Shown: positions 26,101-35,386, numbered from the stretch's first letter. The stretch: DNA of 60,748 nucleotides from Paenibacillus ginsengarvi (GCF_003626695.1 NZ_RBAH01000038.1:1-60748); one strand, 5' to 3'. Program-made: numbers and translations. Notes: generated by a model not told the origin, from the letters alone.

Positions 26101-26710
26101 GGCCGCGCTTCGTCTCGGCATTCATACCGCAACGCCGGTATTCGACGGCGCGCGCGAGTACGACGTGTTCGACACGATGGAAGAGTCGGGCATGCAGCGT
26201 AACGGGAAAACGATATTGTACGACGGACGCACCGGCGAACCGTTCGAGCGGGAAGTTACAGTCGGCGTCATGTATATGATCAAACTCGCGCACATGGTCG
26301 ACGATAAAATCCATGCGCGCTCCACGGGTCCTTACTCGCTCGTTACGCAGCAGCCGCTCGGTGGTAAAGCGCAGTTCGGCGGACAGCGTTTCGGGGAGAT
26401 GGAAGTGTGGGCGCTGGAAGCATACGGCGCCGCCTATACGCTGCAAGAAATATTGACTGTTAAGTCCGATGACGTCGTCGGCCGCGTCAAAACGTACGAG
26501 TCGATCGTCAAGGGCGAGAACGTACCGGAGCCTGGCGTTCCGGAATCGTTCAAAGTACTAATCAAAGAGCTGCAAAGCTTAGGCATGGACGTCAAGATTT
26601 TGTCGGAGAACGAAGAGGAGATCGAGATGAAGGAACTGGACGACGAAGACGACGTTTCCGGCGACAAGCTCAATCTAAACTTGGAAGGCTCCGAAGCGGG
26701 CATCGAATGA
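23174..26710 (+). CDS. rpoB: RNA polymerase beta subunit
   Basis: A 1178-residue protein. TTG 23174 (LAGHTVQYG) is chosen because B. subtilis rpoB starts at the same place, also with TTG, and GGGGTGAAGG lies just upstream; the frame is open to 23108, but those residues look non-coding. The rifampicin pocket from Phe460 (GSSQLSQFMDQTNP, THKRRLSALGPGG; Asp470, His480) has the wild-type residues, so rifampicin sensitivity is expected. The C-terminus ends in an acidic tail typical of Firmicutes. Confidence 0.97.
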   Translation: MAGHTVQYGRRNRRTYARIEEVLEVPNLIEIQQKSYQWFLDEGLREMFQDISPIQDFTGNLVLEFIDYSLGEPKYTVDDSKERDVTYAAPLRVKVRLINKETGEVKEQEVFMGDFPLMTETGTFIINGAERVIVSQLVRSPSVYFSTKVDKNGKKSYTATVIPNRGAWLELETDAKDIVYVRIDRTRKIPVTVLLRALGFGSDAEIIDLLGDSEYIRNTLDKDNTDTTDKALIEIYERLRPGEPPTLDNAKSLLIARFFDPKRYDLANVGRYKINKKLHIKNRLFNQRLAETLANPETGEIIAEAGQVLDRRLLDQILPDLEKNVGFVEFGVSGGVLDVDRVPLQSINVYSPLEEGKVVKVISNGVIDKSVKNITPADIIASINYFMNLLHGIGSTDDIDHLGNRRLRSVGELLQNQFRIGLSRMERVVRERMSIQDANVITPQALINIRPVIASIKEFFGSSQLSQFMDQTNPLAELTHKRRLSALGPGGLTRERAGMEVRDVHHSHYGRMCPIETPEGPNIGLINSLSTFARINDYGFIEAPYRWVDPKTGAVTTQIAYLTADEEDNYVIAQANAELTEEGTFANDTVIVRYKDDILTLPKERVDYMDVSPKQVVSVATALIPFLENDDSNRALMGSNMQRQAVPLLIPKAPLVGTGMEHKSAKDSGVCVVSKHDGIVERVSANEVWVRRREMVDGRLVEGDLIKHKLHKFIRSNQGTCVNQRPIVRKGEIIKVGDILADGPSTEQGELALGRNVVVAFMTWEGYNYEDAILLSQKLVKEDVYTSIHIEEYESEARDTKLGPEEITRDIPNVGEDALRNLDERGIIRVGAEIGAGDILVGKVTPKGVTELTAEERLLHAIFGEKAREVRDTSLRVPHGTDGIVVDVKVFTRENGDELPPGVNQLVRVYIAQKRKISEGDKMAGRHGNKGVIARILPEEDMPFLPDGTPVQVVLNPLGVPSRMNIGQVLEVHLGMAALRLGIHTATPVFDGAREYDVFDTMEESGMQRNGKTILYDGRTGEPFEREVTVGVMYMIKLAHMVDDKIHARSTGPYSLVTQQPLGGKAQFGGQRFGEMEVWALEAYGAAYTLQEILTVKSDDVVGRVKTYESIVKGENVPEPGVPESFKVLIKELQSLGMDVKILSENEEEIEMKELDDEDDVSGDKLNLNLEGSEAGIE

Positions 26711-26756
26711 TTAGGCGTATCGCCTTTAGCTGCGCAAACTGGAGGAGGGTTGCTCC

Positions 26757-29700
26757 ATGCTCGACGTAAACAATTTCGAGTACATGAAAATAGGTCTCGC
26801 TTCGCCGGAGAAAATCCGTTCTTGGTCGCGGGGAGAAGTCAAAAAACCGGAAACGATCAACTACCGGACACTCAAACCGGAAAAAGAAGGCCTGTTTTGC
26901 GAAAAAATATTCGGACCAACAAAAGACTGGGAATGCCACTGCGGCAAATACAAGCGTGTCCGTTACAAAGGCGTCGTTTGTGATCGCTGCGGCGTCGAAG
27001 TAACGCGCGCCAAAGTGCGCCGCGAACGTATGGGCCATATCGAACTGGCCGCTCCCGTCTCGCATATTTGGTACTTCAAAGGCATTCCGAGCCGGATGGG
27101 TCTGGCTCTCGACATGTCTCCACGTTCGCTGGAAGAGATCATTTACTTCGCATCATATGTTGTAACCGATCCGGGGGATACGCCTCTGGAGAAAAAACAG
27201 CTGTTGTCCGAGAAAGAATACCGCAGCTATCGCGAGAAGTACGGCTATGCGTTCCAGGCAAGCATGGGAGCGGAAGCGGTGAAGAAGCTTCTTCAGGACA
27301 TCGACATCGACAAAGAAGTCGACACGCTGAAGGAAGAGCTGCGCACGGCCCAAGGCCAGCGCCGCAACCGTGCGATCAAGCGTCTTGAAGTCATGGAAGC
27401 ATTCCGCAACTCCGGCAACGAGCCGGAATGGATGGTGCTCGATGTGCTTCCGGTCATTCCGCCCGAGCTGCGGCCGATGGTTCAGCTGGACGGGGGACGT
27501 TTCGCAACGTCCGACTTGAACGACTTGTACCGCCGTGTTATCAACCGGAACAATCGGCTGAAGCGTCTGCTCGACCTCGGAGCTCCCGACATTATCGTGC
27601 AAAACGAAAAACGGATGCTCCAGGAAGCTGTCGACGCTCTGATCGACAATGGTCGCCGCGGTCGTCCGGTAACCGGTCCGGGCAACCGTCCGCTGAAATC
27701 GCTCAGCCATATGCTGAAAGGGAAGCAAGGCCGTTTCCGGCAAAATCTGCTCGGCAAACGCGTTGACTATTCCGGACGTTCCGTTATCGTTGTAGGACCG
27801 AGCCTTAAAATGTATCAGTGCGGGCTGCCGAAGGAAATGGCGCTTGAGCTGTTCAAACCGTTCGTCATGAAGGAGCTTGTCAACAAAGGACTCGCTCATA
27901 ATATTAAAAGCGCGAAGCGCAAGGTCGAGCGCGTCAGTCCCGAGGTATGGGACGTGCTCGAAGAAGTCATCAAGGAGCACCCGGTGCTGTTGAACCGTGC
28001 GCCTACGCTTCACCGTCTTGGCATCCAGGCGTTTGAGCCGATCCTTGTCGAAGGCCGCGCCATTAAGCTGCATCCGCTCGTATGTACGGCTTACAACGCC
28101 GACTTCGACGGAGACCAGATGGCCGTTCACGTTCCGCTTTCGGCCGAGGCGCAAGCCGAAGCGCGCATCCTGATGTTGGCATCGGGCAATATTTTGAACC
28201 CGAAAGACGGCAAGCCGGTCGTTACGCCTTCGCAGGACATGGTTCTCGGCAGCTTTTACTTGACGATGGACAATCCGAATGCGACGGGGACGGGTTTGAT
28301 TTTCCGCGACGTAGCAGAAGCCGTATCCGCCTATCAGCGCGGAGCCGCATCGCTCCATGCGCGTGTGGCCATTCCGGCAAGAGTGCTGGATAAAGCCAGC
28401 TTTACGCCTGAGCAGCAAAATGCGCTGCTTGTTACGACGGTTGGCAAAATCATCTTTAACGAAATATTCCCGAGCGATTTCCCGTATATCAATGAAGCGA
28501 CCAAAGCGAATTTGTTCGGCGGGATTTCCGACGAGTATTTCATCTTCAAAAAAGGGGTAGACGTTCGCGAGTTCATCATGAACATTCCGTCGCGCGGCGC
28601 GGTCGGCAAAGATTATCTCGGTACGATTATCGGGGAATGCTTCCGCATATACCACACGACGAAGACGTCCGTCATCCTTGACCGGATCAAGCAAAACGGC
28701 TTTACGTACTCGACTCGTGCCGGTATTACGGTTGCGGTATCTGACGTTACCGTTCCGAAGGAAAAGGAGATTATCCTAGCCGAATCCGAGGAGAGAGTCA
28801 GAGTCGTCATGCAGCAATACCGCCGTGGTCTCATTACCGAAGACGAGCGCTACGACAAAGTTATCTCGATCTGGGGCGAAACGAAGGAACGCATTACCGA
28901 AGTTCTCATGAAGTCGCTCGACAAGTTCAATTCCATCATGATGATGGTGGAATCGAAGGCGCGGGGTAACAAATCGCAGATTACGCAACTCGGCGGTATG
29001 CGCGGACTCATGGCTACGCCATCGGGCCGGATCTACGAGCTTCCGATCAAATCGAACTTCCGCGAAGGCCTGACAGTTCTCGAGTACTTTATCTCGACGC
29101 ACGGCGCACGGAAAGGTTTGGCGGATACGGCGCTTCGGACAGCCGACTCGGGTTACTTGACTCGCCGTCTCGTCGACGTGGCGCAAGACGTTATCGTTCG
29201 CGAAGAAGATTGCGGTACCGATAAAGGCTTTGTCGTCAGCAAAATCCAGGACGGTAAAGAAGTTATCGAGGATCTGTACGACCGTATCGAAGGCCGCTAT
29301 TCGTTCGAAACGGTGCGTCATCCGAAGACGGGTGAAGTTATCGTCGGTCGCAATGAGCTGATCGAAGCTACGAAGGCGGATGCGATTATCGCCGCCGGCG
29401 TCGAAAAACTGCAAATCCGTTCCGTTCTTAGCTGCCGGACGCAGCATGGCGTGTGCAAAAAGTGCTACGGGCGCAACCTGGCTACCGGCACCCATGTCGA
29501 GATCGGTGAAGCTGTCGGCATTATCGCCGCTCAGTCGATCGGCGAGCCGGGTACCCAACTGACGATGCGTACGTTCCATACCGGCGGCGTTGCCGGAGAC
29601 GACATTACGCAAGGTTTGCCGCGGATTCAGGAGCTGTTCGAAGCGCGTAACCCGAAAGGGCAAGCGACGATCTCCGAAATCGACGGCAAGGTCAAAGATA

Positions 29701-30377
29701 TTCGCGAAGCGAAAGACCGCCGCGAAATCGAGATCGAAGGCGAAGCCGAGTCGAAAGTATATTCGGTTACGTACGGATCGCGTATTCGCGCGACGGTCGG
29801 CCAGCATATCGAAGCCGGCGACGAGCTGACGGAAGGCTCGATCGACCCGAAAGAGATGCTGCGCATCAAAGGGATCCGCGGCGTACAGAACTACATTTTG
29901 CAGGAAGTACAGCGCGTTTACCGGAACCAGGGCGTTGAGATCAACGACAAGCATATCGAGATCATGATTCGCCAGATGCTGCGCAAAATTCGCATTATCG
30001 ACAGCGGAAGCACGGTGCTGTTGCCAGGCTCCTTCGTCGATATGCACGAATACGAAGCGGCGAACCGTAACGTTCTGTTCTCTGGCGAAGAGCCAGCAGT
30101 GGCGAAACCGGTGCTGCTCGGGATTACGAAAGCGTCGCTCGAAACCGACTCGTTCCTGTCGGCCGCTTCCTTCCAGGAAACGACCCGCGTCCTGACCGAT
30201 GCGGCGATCAAAGGAAAAGTCGATCAGCTGCTCGGCCTGAAGGAAAACGTCATTATCGGCAAGCTCATCCCGGCCGGTACGGGCATGTCCCGCTATCGGA
30301 ATATCAAGGTGAACGATCCGAATATGACGGAGCCGCTGTCCGAAGATCAGCTGGAAACAGTCGCCGTCGAATCGTAA
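26757..30377 (+). CDS. rpoC: RNA polymerase beta' subunit
   Basis: A 1206-residue protein. The N-terminal zinc site (CHCG, CDRCG), the clamp, and the catalytic DFDGD at residues 449-453, which holds the active-site Mg, are intact, as is the second zinc cluster (CGTD, CRTQHGVCKKCYG). It forms the catalytic core with beta. RBS GGAGGAGGG. 46 bases after rpoB, one operon. Confidence 0.98.
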   Translation: MLDVNNFEYMKIGLASPEKIRSWSRGEVKKPETINYRTLKPEKEGLFCEKIFGPTKDWECHCGKYKRVRYKGVVCDRCGVEVTRAKVRRERMGHIELAAPVSHIWYFKGIPSRMGLALDMSPRSLEEIIYFASYVVTDPGDTPLEKKQLLSEKEYRSYREKYGYAFQASMGAEAVKKLLQDIDIDKEVDTLKEELRTAQGQRRNRAIKRLEVMEAFRNSGNEPEWMVLDVLPVIPPELRPMVQLDGGRFATSDLNDLYRRVINRNNRLKRLLDLGAPDIIVQNEKRMLQEAVDALIDNGRRGRPVTGPGNRPLKSLSHMLKGKQGRFRQNLLGKRVDYSGRSVIVVGPSLKMYQCGLPKEMALELFKPFVMKELVNKGLAHNIKSAKRKVERVSPEVWDVLEEVIKEHPVLLNRAPTLHRLGIQAFEPILVEGRAIKLHPLVCTAYNADFDGDQMAVHVPLSAEAQAEARILMLASGNILNPKDGKPVVTPSQDMVLGSFYLTMDNPNATGTGLIFRDVAEAVSAYQRGAASLHARVAIPARVLDKASFTPEQQNALLVTTVGKIIFNEIFPSDFPYINEATKANLFGGISDEYFIFKKGVDVREFIMNIPSRGAVGKDYLGTIIGECFRIYHTTKTSVILDRIKQNGFTYSTRAGITVAVSDVTVPKEKEIILAESEERVRVVMQQYRRGLITEDERYDKVISIWGETKERITEVLMKSLDKFNSIMMMVESKARGNKSQITQLGGMRGLMATPSGRIYELPIKSNFREGLTVLEYFISTHGARKGLADTALRTADSGYLTRRLVDVAQDVIVREEDCGTDKGFVVSKIQDGKEVIEDLYDRIEGRYSFETVRHPKTGEVIVGRNELIEATKADAIIAAGVEKLQIRSVLSCRTQHGVCKKCYGRNLATGTHVEIGEAVGIIAAQSIGEPGTQLTMRTFHTGGVAGDDITQGLPRIQELFEARNPKGQATISEIDGKVKDIREAKDRREIEIEGEAESKVYSVTYGSRIRATVGQHIEAGDELTEGSIDPKEMLRIKGIRGVQNYILQEVQRVYRNQGVEINDKHIEIMIRQMLRKIRIIDSGSTVLLPGSFVDMHEYEAANRNVLFSGEEPAVAKPVLLGITKASLETDSFLSAASFQETTRVLTDAAIKGKVDQLLGLKENVIIGKLIPAGTGMSRYRNIKVNDPNMTEPLSEDQLETVAVES

Positions 30378-30388
30378 AGCTTTCGTTC

Positions 30389-30418
30389 TTGACATCGAAT
30401 GGGCCGTAATGCTAAACT
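30389..30418 (+). promoter_or_regulatory. sigma-A promoter of the L7Ae-rpsL-rpsG-fusA-tuf operon
   Basis: Perfect TTGACA (30389-30394), an 18-base spacer, and extended -10 TGC-TAAACT (30413-30418), 57 bases before the start codon and 12 behind rpoC. Confidence 0.72.
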
Positions 30419-30474
30419 ATCAAAGTATGTGCCGAGAGCTCCGTTTTCACTCCTGAACTTTGGAGGATAGCGAG

Positions 30475-30726
30475 ATGTCTTATGATAAAGTGAAACAGGC
30501 TGAAAACATTTCGATAGGCACGAAGCAGACGACAAAGATGGTGGAGCTTGGAAAAGCTTCGGAAGTATTTGTCGCGGAAGACGCAGATCCGAGAATGACA
30601 GCGAAGATCGTGAACCTTTGCAAGAAGTTGGGGGTTCAGGTGACATATGTCGAGTCGATGAAGCAGCTTGGAAAAGCGTGTGGAATCGAAGTGGGTGCGG
30701 CTACAGCCGCCATAGTAAACGAATAA
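30475..30726 (+). CDS. L7Ae-family ribosomal/K-turn RNA-binding protein
   Basis: An 83-residue protein of the L7Ae/L30e/S12e family (NISIGTKQTTKMVELGKASEVFVAEDAD; later GIEVGAATAAIV). Its B. subtilis counterpart, YbxF/RplGB, binds kink-turn RNAs such as SAM-I riboswitches and is not needed for the ribosome. ATG 30475 follows GGAGGATAGCGAG; the in-frame ATG at 30460 overlaps that site. First gene of the str operon. Confidence 0.93.
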   Translation: MSYDKVKQAENISIGTKQTTKMVELGKASEVFVAEDADPRMTAKIVNLCKKLGVQVTYVESMKQLGKACGIEVGAATAAIVNE

Positions 30727-30768
30727 ACAAGAAGCTGCGGTCCGTGAGGACGCGCACTTACTACCTAC

Positions 30769-30802
30769 GTTTTTGTCGCCTGCGAAGGCGGGCGGCAAAA
30801 AC
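30769..30802 (+). promoter_or_regulatory. stem-loop in the leader of rpsL
   Basis: GTTTTTG (30769-30775) pairs with CAAAAAC (30796-30802), with an inner GC-rich CGCC/GGCG stem. No T run follows, so it is not a simple terminator. It lies 94 bases before rpsL, in the 169-base gap after the L7Ae gene; a translational or processing signal is possible. Confidence 0.5.
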
Positions 30803-30895
30803 ATTTCGTTTGCCTAAACGTGAACCACCTGGATCTGTGGGCTTGAATCGAAAGCACGGTGTTCGAAGGCTAATCAAGGGGAAGGAGGTGGCGAC

Positions 30896-31315
30896 ATGCC
30901 AACTATTAACCAATTGGTACGTAAAGGTCGCAAAGCGAAAATCACGAAATCGAAATCGCCTGCTCTTCAAAGAGGGTTTAACGCTCTGAAGCGCGAGCAA
31001 ACCGACATCAGCGCTCCGCAAAAACGCGGTGTTTGCACTCGTGTAGGTACGATGACGCCGAAGAAACCGAACTCCGCTCTGCGGAAATATGCTCGGGTAC
31101 GCTTGACGAACCGGGTCGAGGTTACGGCTTACATTCCGGGTATCGGACACAACCTGCAAGAGCACAGCGTGGTACTGATCCGTGGTGGCCGGGTTAAGGA
31201 TCTTCCGGGTGTACGTTACCATATCGTTCGCGGCGCTCTGGATACGTCCGGCGTCAACAACCGGAAACAAGCTCGATCCAAGTACGGAACGAAACGTCCG
31301 AAAGTGAAGAAATAA
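30896..31315 (+). CDS. rpsL: 30S ribosomal protein S12
   Basis: A 139-residue protein guarding decoding fidelity. The loops TPKKPNSALRK and RGGRVKDLPGVRYH carry the lysines (43 and 88 in E. coli style numbering) whose change gives streptomycin resistance; both are wild type, so sensitivity is expected. RBS GGAAGGAGGTGG. First ribosomal gene of the str group. Confidence 0.97.
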   Translation: MPTINQLVRKGRKAKITKSKSPALQRGFNALKREQTDISAPQKRGVCTRVGTMTPKKPNSALRKYARVRLTNRVEVTAYIPGIGHNLQEHSVVLIRGGRVKDLPGVRYHIVRGALDTSGVNNRKQARSKYGTKRPKVKK

Positions 31316-31401
31316 GCAGAACTTGATCGGGCCGGGCGATGCCGGGCGCGCTTCATAGAGGATGCCAAAATGGATGAAACTCGCAAGAAAGGGGGATAAC
31401 T

Positions 31402-31872
31402 ATGCCTCGTAAAGGTCCAGTACCAAAAAGAGACGTATTGCCAGATCCGATTTATAGCAGCAAGCTTGTTACCCGACTCATCAATCGTATTATGATCGAT
31501 GGGAAACGTGGGGTTGCGCAAACGATTTTGTACAATTCGTTCAACCTGATCAAAGACCGTTCCGGCAAAGAGCCTATGGAAGTTTTCGAGCAGGCGATCA
31601 AGAACATCATGCCTGTACTCGAAGTTAAAGCTCGCCGCGTCGGCGGATCGAACTACCAAGTTCCGGTTGAAGTTAAGCCGGAGCGCCGTACTGCGCTTGG
31701 ACTTCGTTGGCTCGTGCACTACTCGCGTCTTCGCGGCGAGAAAACGATGGAAGAGCGTCTGGCTGCCGAGATCATGGACGCCAGCAACAACACCGGCGCT
31801 TCCGTGAAGAAACGGGAAGACACGCACAAAATGGCCGAAGCTAACAAAGCATTCGCGCATTATCGCTGGTAA
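31402..31872 (+). CDS. rpsG: 30S ribosomal protein S7
   Basis: A 156-residue protein (PRKGPVPKRDVLPDPIYSSKLV; LRWLVHYSRLRGEKTMEERLA). It nucleates folding of the 3' domain of 16S rRNA and contacts E-site tRNA; in E. coli it represses its own operon. RBS AAAGGGGG. 71 bases before fusA. Confidence 0.97.
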   Translation: MPRKGPVPKRDVLPDPIYSSKLVTRLINRIMIDGKRGVAQTILYNSFNLIKDRSGKEPMEVFEQAIKNIMPVLEVKARRVGGSNYQVPVEVKPERRTALGLRWLVHYSRLRGEKTMEERLAAEIMDASNNTGASVKKREDTHKMAEANKAFAHYRW

Positions 31873-31943
31873 TTTGCTAGAAAGGCTTCTTCGGGAGTCT
31901 TTCTACATAAACCCAAGTGAACATCCAGAAAGGAGAAGGTTAT

Positions 31944-34016
31944 ATGCCAAGAGAGTTCTCCTTAGCAAAGACACGCAACATCGGGATTATGGCGCATATC
32001 GATGCCGGCAAAACGACTACCACCGAACGGATTCTGTTTTTCACAGGCCGTACCCACAAAATCGGCGAAGTGCATGAAGGTGCAGCGACGATGGACTGGA
32101 TGGAGCAAGAACAAGAGCGCGGAATTACGATTACGTCCGCCGCTACGACTTGCCAGTGGAAAGAACACCGGGTTAACATTATCGATACGCCTGGACACGT
32201 AGACTTCACGGTTGAAGTAGAACGTTCCCTGCGCGTGCTTGACGGTGCGGTTGGGGTATTCAGCGCCAAAGAGGGCGTTGAGCCACAATCCGAGACCGTT
32301 TGGAGACAAGCTGACCGTTATGGCGTACCTCGTGTTGCGTATGTCAATAAGATGGATATCATCGGCGCCGATTTCTTGGGCGTAATTGACCAAATGCGCG
32401 ACCGTTTGAAAGCCAATGCGGTAGCTATCCAACTTCCGATCGGAGCCGAGGCCGATTTCAAAGGCATCATCGATCTGGTTGAGCAAGTCGCTTTCATTTT
32501 CAAAGACGATCAAGGCAAGTTCGAAAAAGAAGAAATCCCAGCCGAGTTTATGGACAAGGTTGCGGAGCTTCGCACCGAGCTTGTTGAGAAAGTCGCCGAG
32601 CTTGACGAAGAGCTGACGATGAAATATTTGGAGGGAGAAGAAATCTCCATTCCGGAAATCAAAGCGGCTCTGCGCAAAGGCGTGTGCGAAGTGAAAATCT
32701 TCCCGGTCATTTGCGGTTCGTCTTACAAAAACAAAGGGGTTCAGCTTATGCTGGACGCTGTTGTTGATTACTTGCCGGCTCCGATCGACGTACCGGATAT
32801 TCGCGGGACGCTCGAAGACGGAACGGAAGTCGTTCGTAAATCGAGCGACGCAGAGCCGTTCTCGGCACTTGCGTTCAAAATCGCGACAGACCCTTATGTT
32901 GGTAAGCTCACGTTTTTCCGCGTTTACTCTGGCGTTCTCGTTTCCGGCTCTTACGTGCTTAATGCAACGAAGGGCAAGCGCGAACGGATCGGCCGTATTC
33001 TTCAGATGCATGCGAACAGCCGTCAAGAAATCAGCGAAGTTTACTCCGGTGATATCGCGGCTGCCGTTGGTCTGAAAGATACGATTACGGGCGACACGCT
33101 TTGCGACGAGAAGAACCCTGTAATTCTGGAGTCGATGAACTTCCCGGAACCGGTTATCAGCATCGCTGTAGAACCGAAGACGAAAGCCGACCAGGACAAG
33201 ATGGGCGTTGCCCTCTCCAAGCTGGCTGAAGAAGATCCGACCTTCCGTTATTACACAGACGAAGAAACGGGCCAGACGATAATCCAAGGTATGGGCGAGC
33301 TCCACTTGGAAATCATTGTTGACCGTATGCTTCGCGAATTCAAAGTCGAAACGAACGTCGGTAAGCCGCAAGTTGCTTATCGCGAAACGTTCCGCTCCCC
33401 GGCGAAAGTCGAAGGAAAGTTTGTCCGTCAGTCCGGCGGTCGCGGTCAATACGGTCACGTATGGATCGAGTTCGAGCCGCTTGAACCGGGTACAGGCTTC
33501 AAATTCGAAAACAAAATCGTTGGCGGCGTAGTACCAAGAGAGTACGTTCCTGCTGTTCAAGCCGGTATCGAAGAATCGATGAAAAACGGCGTTCTCGCCG
33601 GATATCCGCTCGTGGACTTGCTTGCCCGTATTGTTGACGGCTCCTACCACGATGTCGACTCCAGTGAAATGGCGTTTAAAATCGCAGGTTCGATGGCGCT
33701 TAAAGCAGCTAAGGATAAATGTAATCCGGCGATTCTTGAGCCTATCATGAAAGTGGAAGTAACTGTTCCGGACGAGTACATGGGCGACGTAATGGGCGAC
33801 CTGAACTCCCGCCGCGGCCGTATCGAAGGTATGGATTCCCGCGCTGGCGCTCAAGTAATCCGTTCGAAAGTACCGCTCGCCGAAATGTTCGGCTACTCCA
33901 CAACGCTTCGCTCGCGTACGCAAGGACGCGGCGTATATTCGATGGAAATTTCCCACTATGAAGAAGTGCCTAAGAGCATTGCAGAAGAAATTATTGCAAA
34001 GAACAAGGGCGCATAA
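31944..34016 (+). CDS. fusA: Elongation factor G
   Basis: A 690-residue translocase GTPase. G1 is AHIDAGKTTTT, the switch region has RGITITSAATT, G3 is DTPGHVDFT and G4 is NKMD; domains III-V follow at usual length. ATG 31944 lies behind AAAGGAGAAGG; an earlier in-frame ATG at 31917 has no site. Drives tRNA-mRNA translocation and, with RRF, ribosome recycling. Confidence 0.98.
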   Translation: MPREFSLAKTRNIGIMAHIDAGKTTTTERILFFTGRTHKIGEVHEGAATMDWMEQEQERGITITSAATTCQWKEHRVNIIDTPGHVDFTVEVERSLRVLDGAVGVFSAKEGVEPQSETVWRQADRYGVPRVAYVNKMDIIGADFLGVIDQMRDRLKANAVAIQLPIGAEADFKGIIDLVEQVAFIFKDDQGKFEKEEIPAEFMDKVAELRTELVEKVAELDEELTMKYLEGEEISIPEIKAALRKGVCEVKIFPVICGSSYKNKGVQLMLDAVVDYLPAPIDVPDIRGTLEDGTEVVRKSSDAEPFSALAFKIATDPYVGKLTFFRVYSGVLVSGSYVLNATKGKRERIGRILQMHANSRQEISEVYSGDIAAAVGLKDTITGDTLCDEKNPVILESMNFPEPVISIAVEPKTKADQDKMGVALSKLAEEDPTFRYYTDEETGQTIIQGMGELHLEIIVDRMLREFKVETNVGKPQVAYRETFRSPAKVEGKFVRQSGGRGQYGHVWIEFEPLEPGTGFKFENKIVGGVVPREYVPAVQAGIEESMKNGVLAGYPLVDLLARIVDGSYHDVDSSEMAFKIAGSMALKAAKDKCNPAILEPIMKVEVTVPDEYMGDVMGDLNSRRGRIEGMDSRAGAQVIRSKVPLAEMFGYSTTLRSRTQGRGVYSMEISHYEEVPKSIAEEIIAKNKGA

Positions 34017-34049
34017 TCATATCTCATATATTAAGGAGGAATTGTTGTC

Positions 34050-35240
34050 ATGGCAAAAGCTAAATTTGAACGTAATAAGCCGCACGTTAACATTGGTACG
34101 ATCGGTCACGTTGACCATGGTAAAACTACGCTGACGGCTGCAATCACTACGGTTCTGGCTAAGAAATACGGCGGTACGGCTTTCGCATTCGATCAAATCG
34201 ATAAAGCTCCTGAAGAGCGCGAGCGTGGTATTACGATTTCGACTTCCCACGTTGAATATGAAACTCCTAACCGTCACTACGCACACGTTGACTGCCCAGG
34301 ACACGCCGACTATGTTAAAAACATGATCACTGGTGCTGCTCAAATGGACGGAGCGATCCTGGTTGTATCCGCAGCTGACGGCCCTATGCCGCAAACTCGC
34401 GAGCACATCCTGCTCTCCCGCCAAGTAGGCGTTCCTTACATTGTCGTATTCATGAACAAATGCGACATGGTGGAAGACGAAGAGCTCCTCGAGCTGGTTG
34501 AAATGGAAATCCGCGACCTGCTCAGCGAATATGAATTCCCGGGTGACGACACGCCGATCATCCGCGGTTCTGCTCGCGAAGCTTTGCAAAATCCGGAAGG
34601 CGAATGGGCTAACAAAATCGTTGAGCTCTTCGAACAAGTTGACACTTACATCCCAACTCCTGAGCGCGCAACTGACAAGCCTTTCTTGATGCCTGTCGAG
34701 GACGTGTTCACGATCACTGGCCGTGGTACGGTTGCTACTGGTCGCGTAGAGCGCGGAACTGTTAAAGTCGGCGAAGAAATCGAAATCGTCGGTCTGGCTG
34801 AAGAAACTCGCAAATCGGTTGTTACCGGCGTTGAAATGTTCCGTAAATTGCTCGACTCCGCTCAAGCGGGCGACAACATCGGCGCATTGCTCCGTGGTGT
34901 TGACCGTAAAGACATCGAGCGCGGCCAAGTTTTGGCTAAGCCGGGTTCGGTTAAGCCTCACACGAACTTCACCGCTCAAATCTACGTTCTGACCAAAGAA
35001 GAAGGTGGCCGTCATAAGCCTTTCTTCACAGGTTACCGTCCGCAGTTCTACTTCCGGACAACTGACGTAACGGGCATCATCAACCTGCCGGAAGGTACGG
35101 AAATGGTTATGCCGGGCGACAACATCGAAGTTACGGTTGAGCTGATCTCCCCGATCGCTATCGAGCAAGGCACGAAGTTCGCTATTCGCGAAGGCGGCCG
35201 TACGGTAGGCGCAGGCGCAGTTGCTACAATCGTGAAGTAA
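34050..35240 (+). CDS. tuf: Elongation factor Tu
   Basis: A 396-residue GTPase that delivers aminoacyl-tRNA. G1 GHVDHGKT, RGITISTSHVEYE, DCPGHADYVKNM and NKCD are present. Near-universal residues, including the kirromycin and GE2270A contact regions, appear normal. RBS AAGGAGG. Last gene of the str operon, with a double hairpin behind it. Confidence 0.98.
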   Translation: MAKAKFERNKPHVNIGTIGHVDHGKTTLTAAITTVLAKKYGGTAFAFDQIDKAPEERERGITISTSHVEYETPNRHYAHVDCPGHADYVKNMITGAAQMDGAILVVSAADGPMPQTREHILLSRQVGVPYIVVFMNKCDMVEDEELLELVEMEIRDLLSEYEFPGDDTPIIRGSAREALQNPEGEWANKIVELFEQVDTYIPTPERATDKPFLMPVEDVFTITGRGTVATGRVERGTVKVGEEIEIVGLAEETRKSVVTGVEMFRKLLDSAQAGDNIGALLRGVDRKDIERGQVLAKPGSVKPHTNFTAQIYVLTKEEGGRHKPFFTGYRPQFYFRTTDVTGIINLPEGTEMVMPGDNIEVTVELISPIAIEQGTKFAIREGGRTVGAGAVATIVK

Positions 35241-35241
35241 G

Positions 35242-35297
35242 CTTCTATATAATAGAAGAAACAGTCCTCGGCGGAAACGCCGGGGGCTTTCTTTTCT
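35242..35297 (+). terminator. tandem hairpins and terminator after tuf
   Basis: First a perfect 7-bp hairpin, CTTCTAT-ATA-ATAGAAG (35242-35258), then the terminator CCTCGGCG-gaaa-CGCCGGGG (35266-35285) followed by a T-rich tract. The second ends the str operon; the first may protect the 3' end. Confidence 0.85.
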
Positions 35298-35357
35298 CAG
35301 GCTGGATACCGTCAAGAGACCGGTATCCCTGTTTTTGAAAATTTCCGTGAAAATTTC

Positions 35358-35386
35358 TTGCATTCCATCCCGATTTTTTATATAAT
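35358..35386 (+). promoter_or_regulatory. sigma-A promoter of the S10-spc-alpha supercluster
   Basis: TTGCAT (35358-35363), a 17-base spacer, perfect TATAAT (35381-35386), 136 bases before rpsJ. Apart from a possible sigma-G site before rpoA it is the only convincing promoter for the following 15 kb. Confidence 0.88.

Noticed and set aside
31100..31200. Streptomycin- or rifampicin-resistance alleles in rpsL and rpoB
   Set aside because: The key residues of S12 (TPKKPNSALRK, GGRVKDLPG) and of the beta rifampicin pocket are wild type.
31962..33956. 664-codon open frame on the minus strand
   Set aside because: Exactly antisense to fusA, in the frame where its codon bias avoids stops; low-complexity Arg/Phe-rich translation without family likeness. 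The same applies to the long minus frames under rpoC, rpoB, rplK-rplA, tuf and secY.
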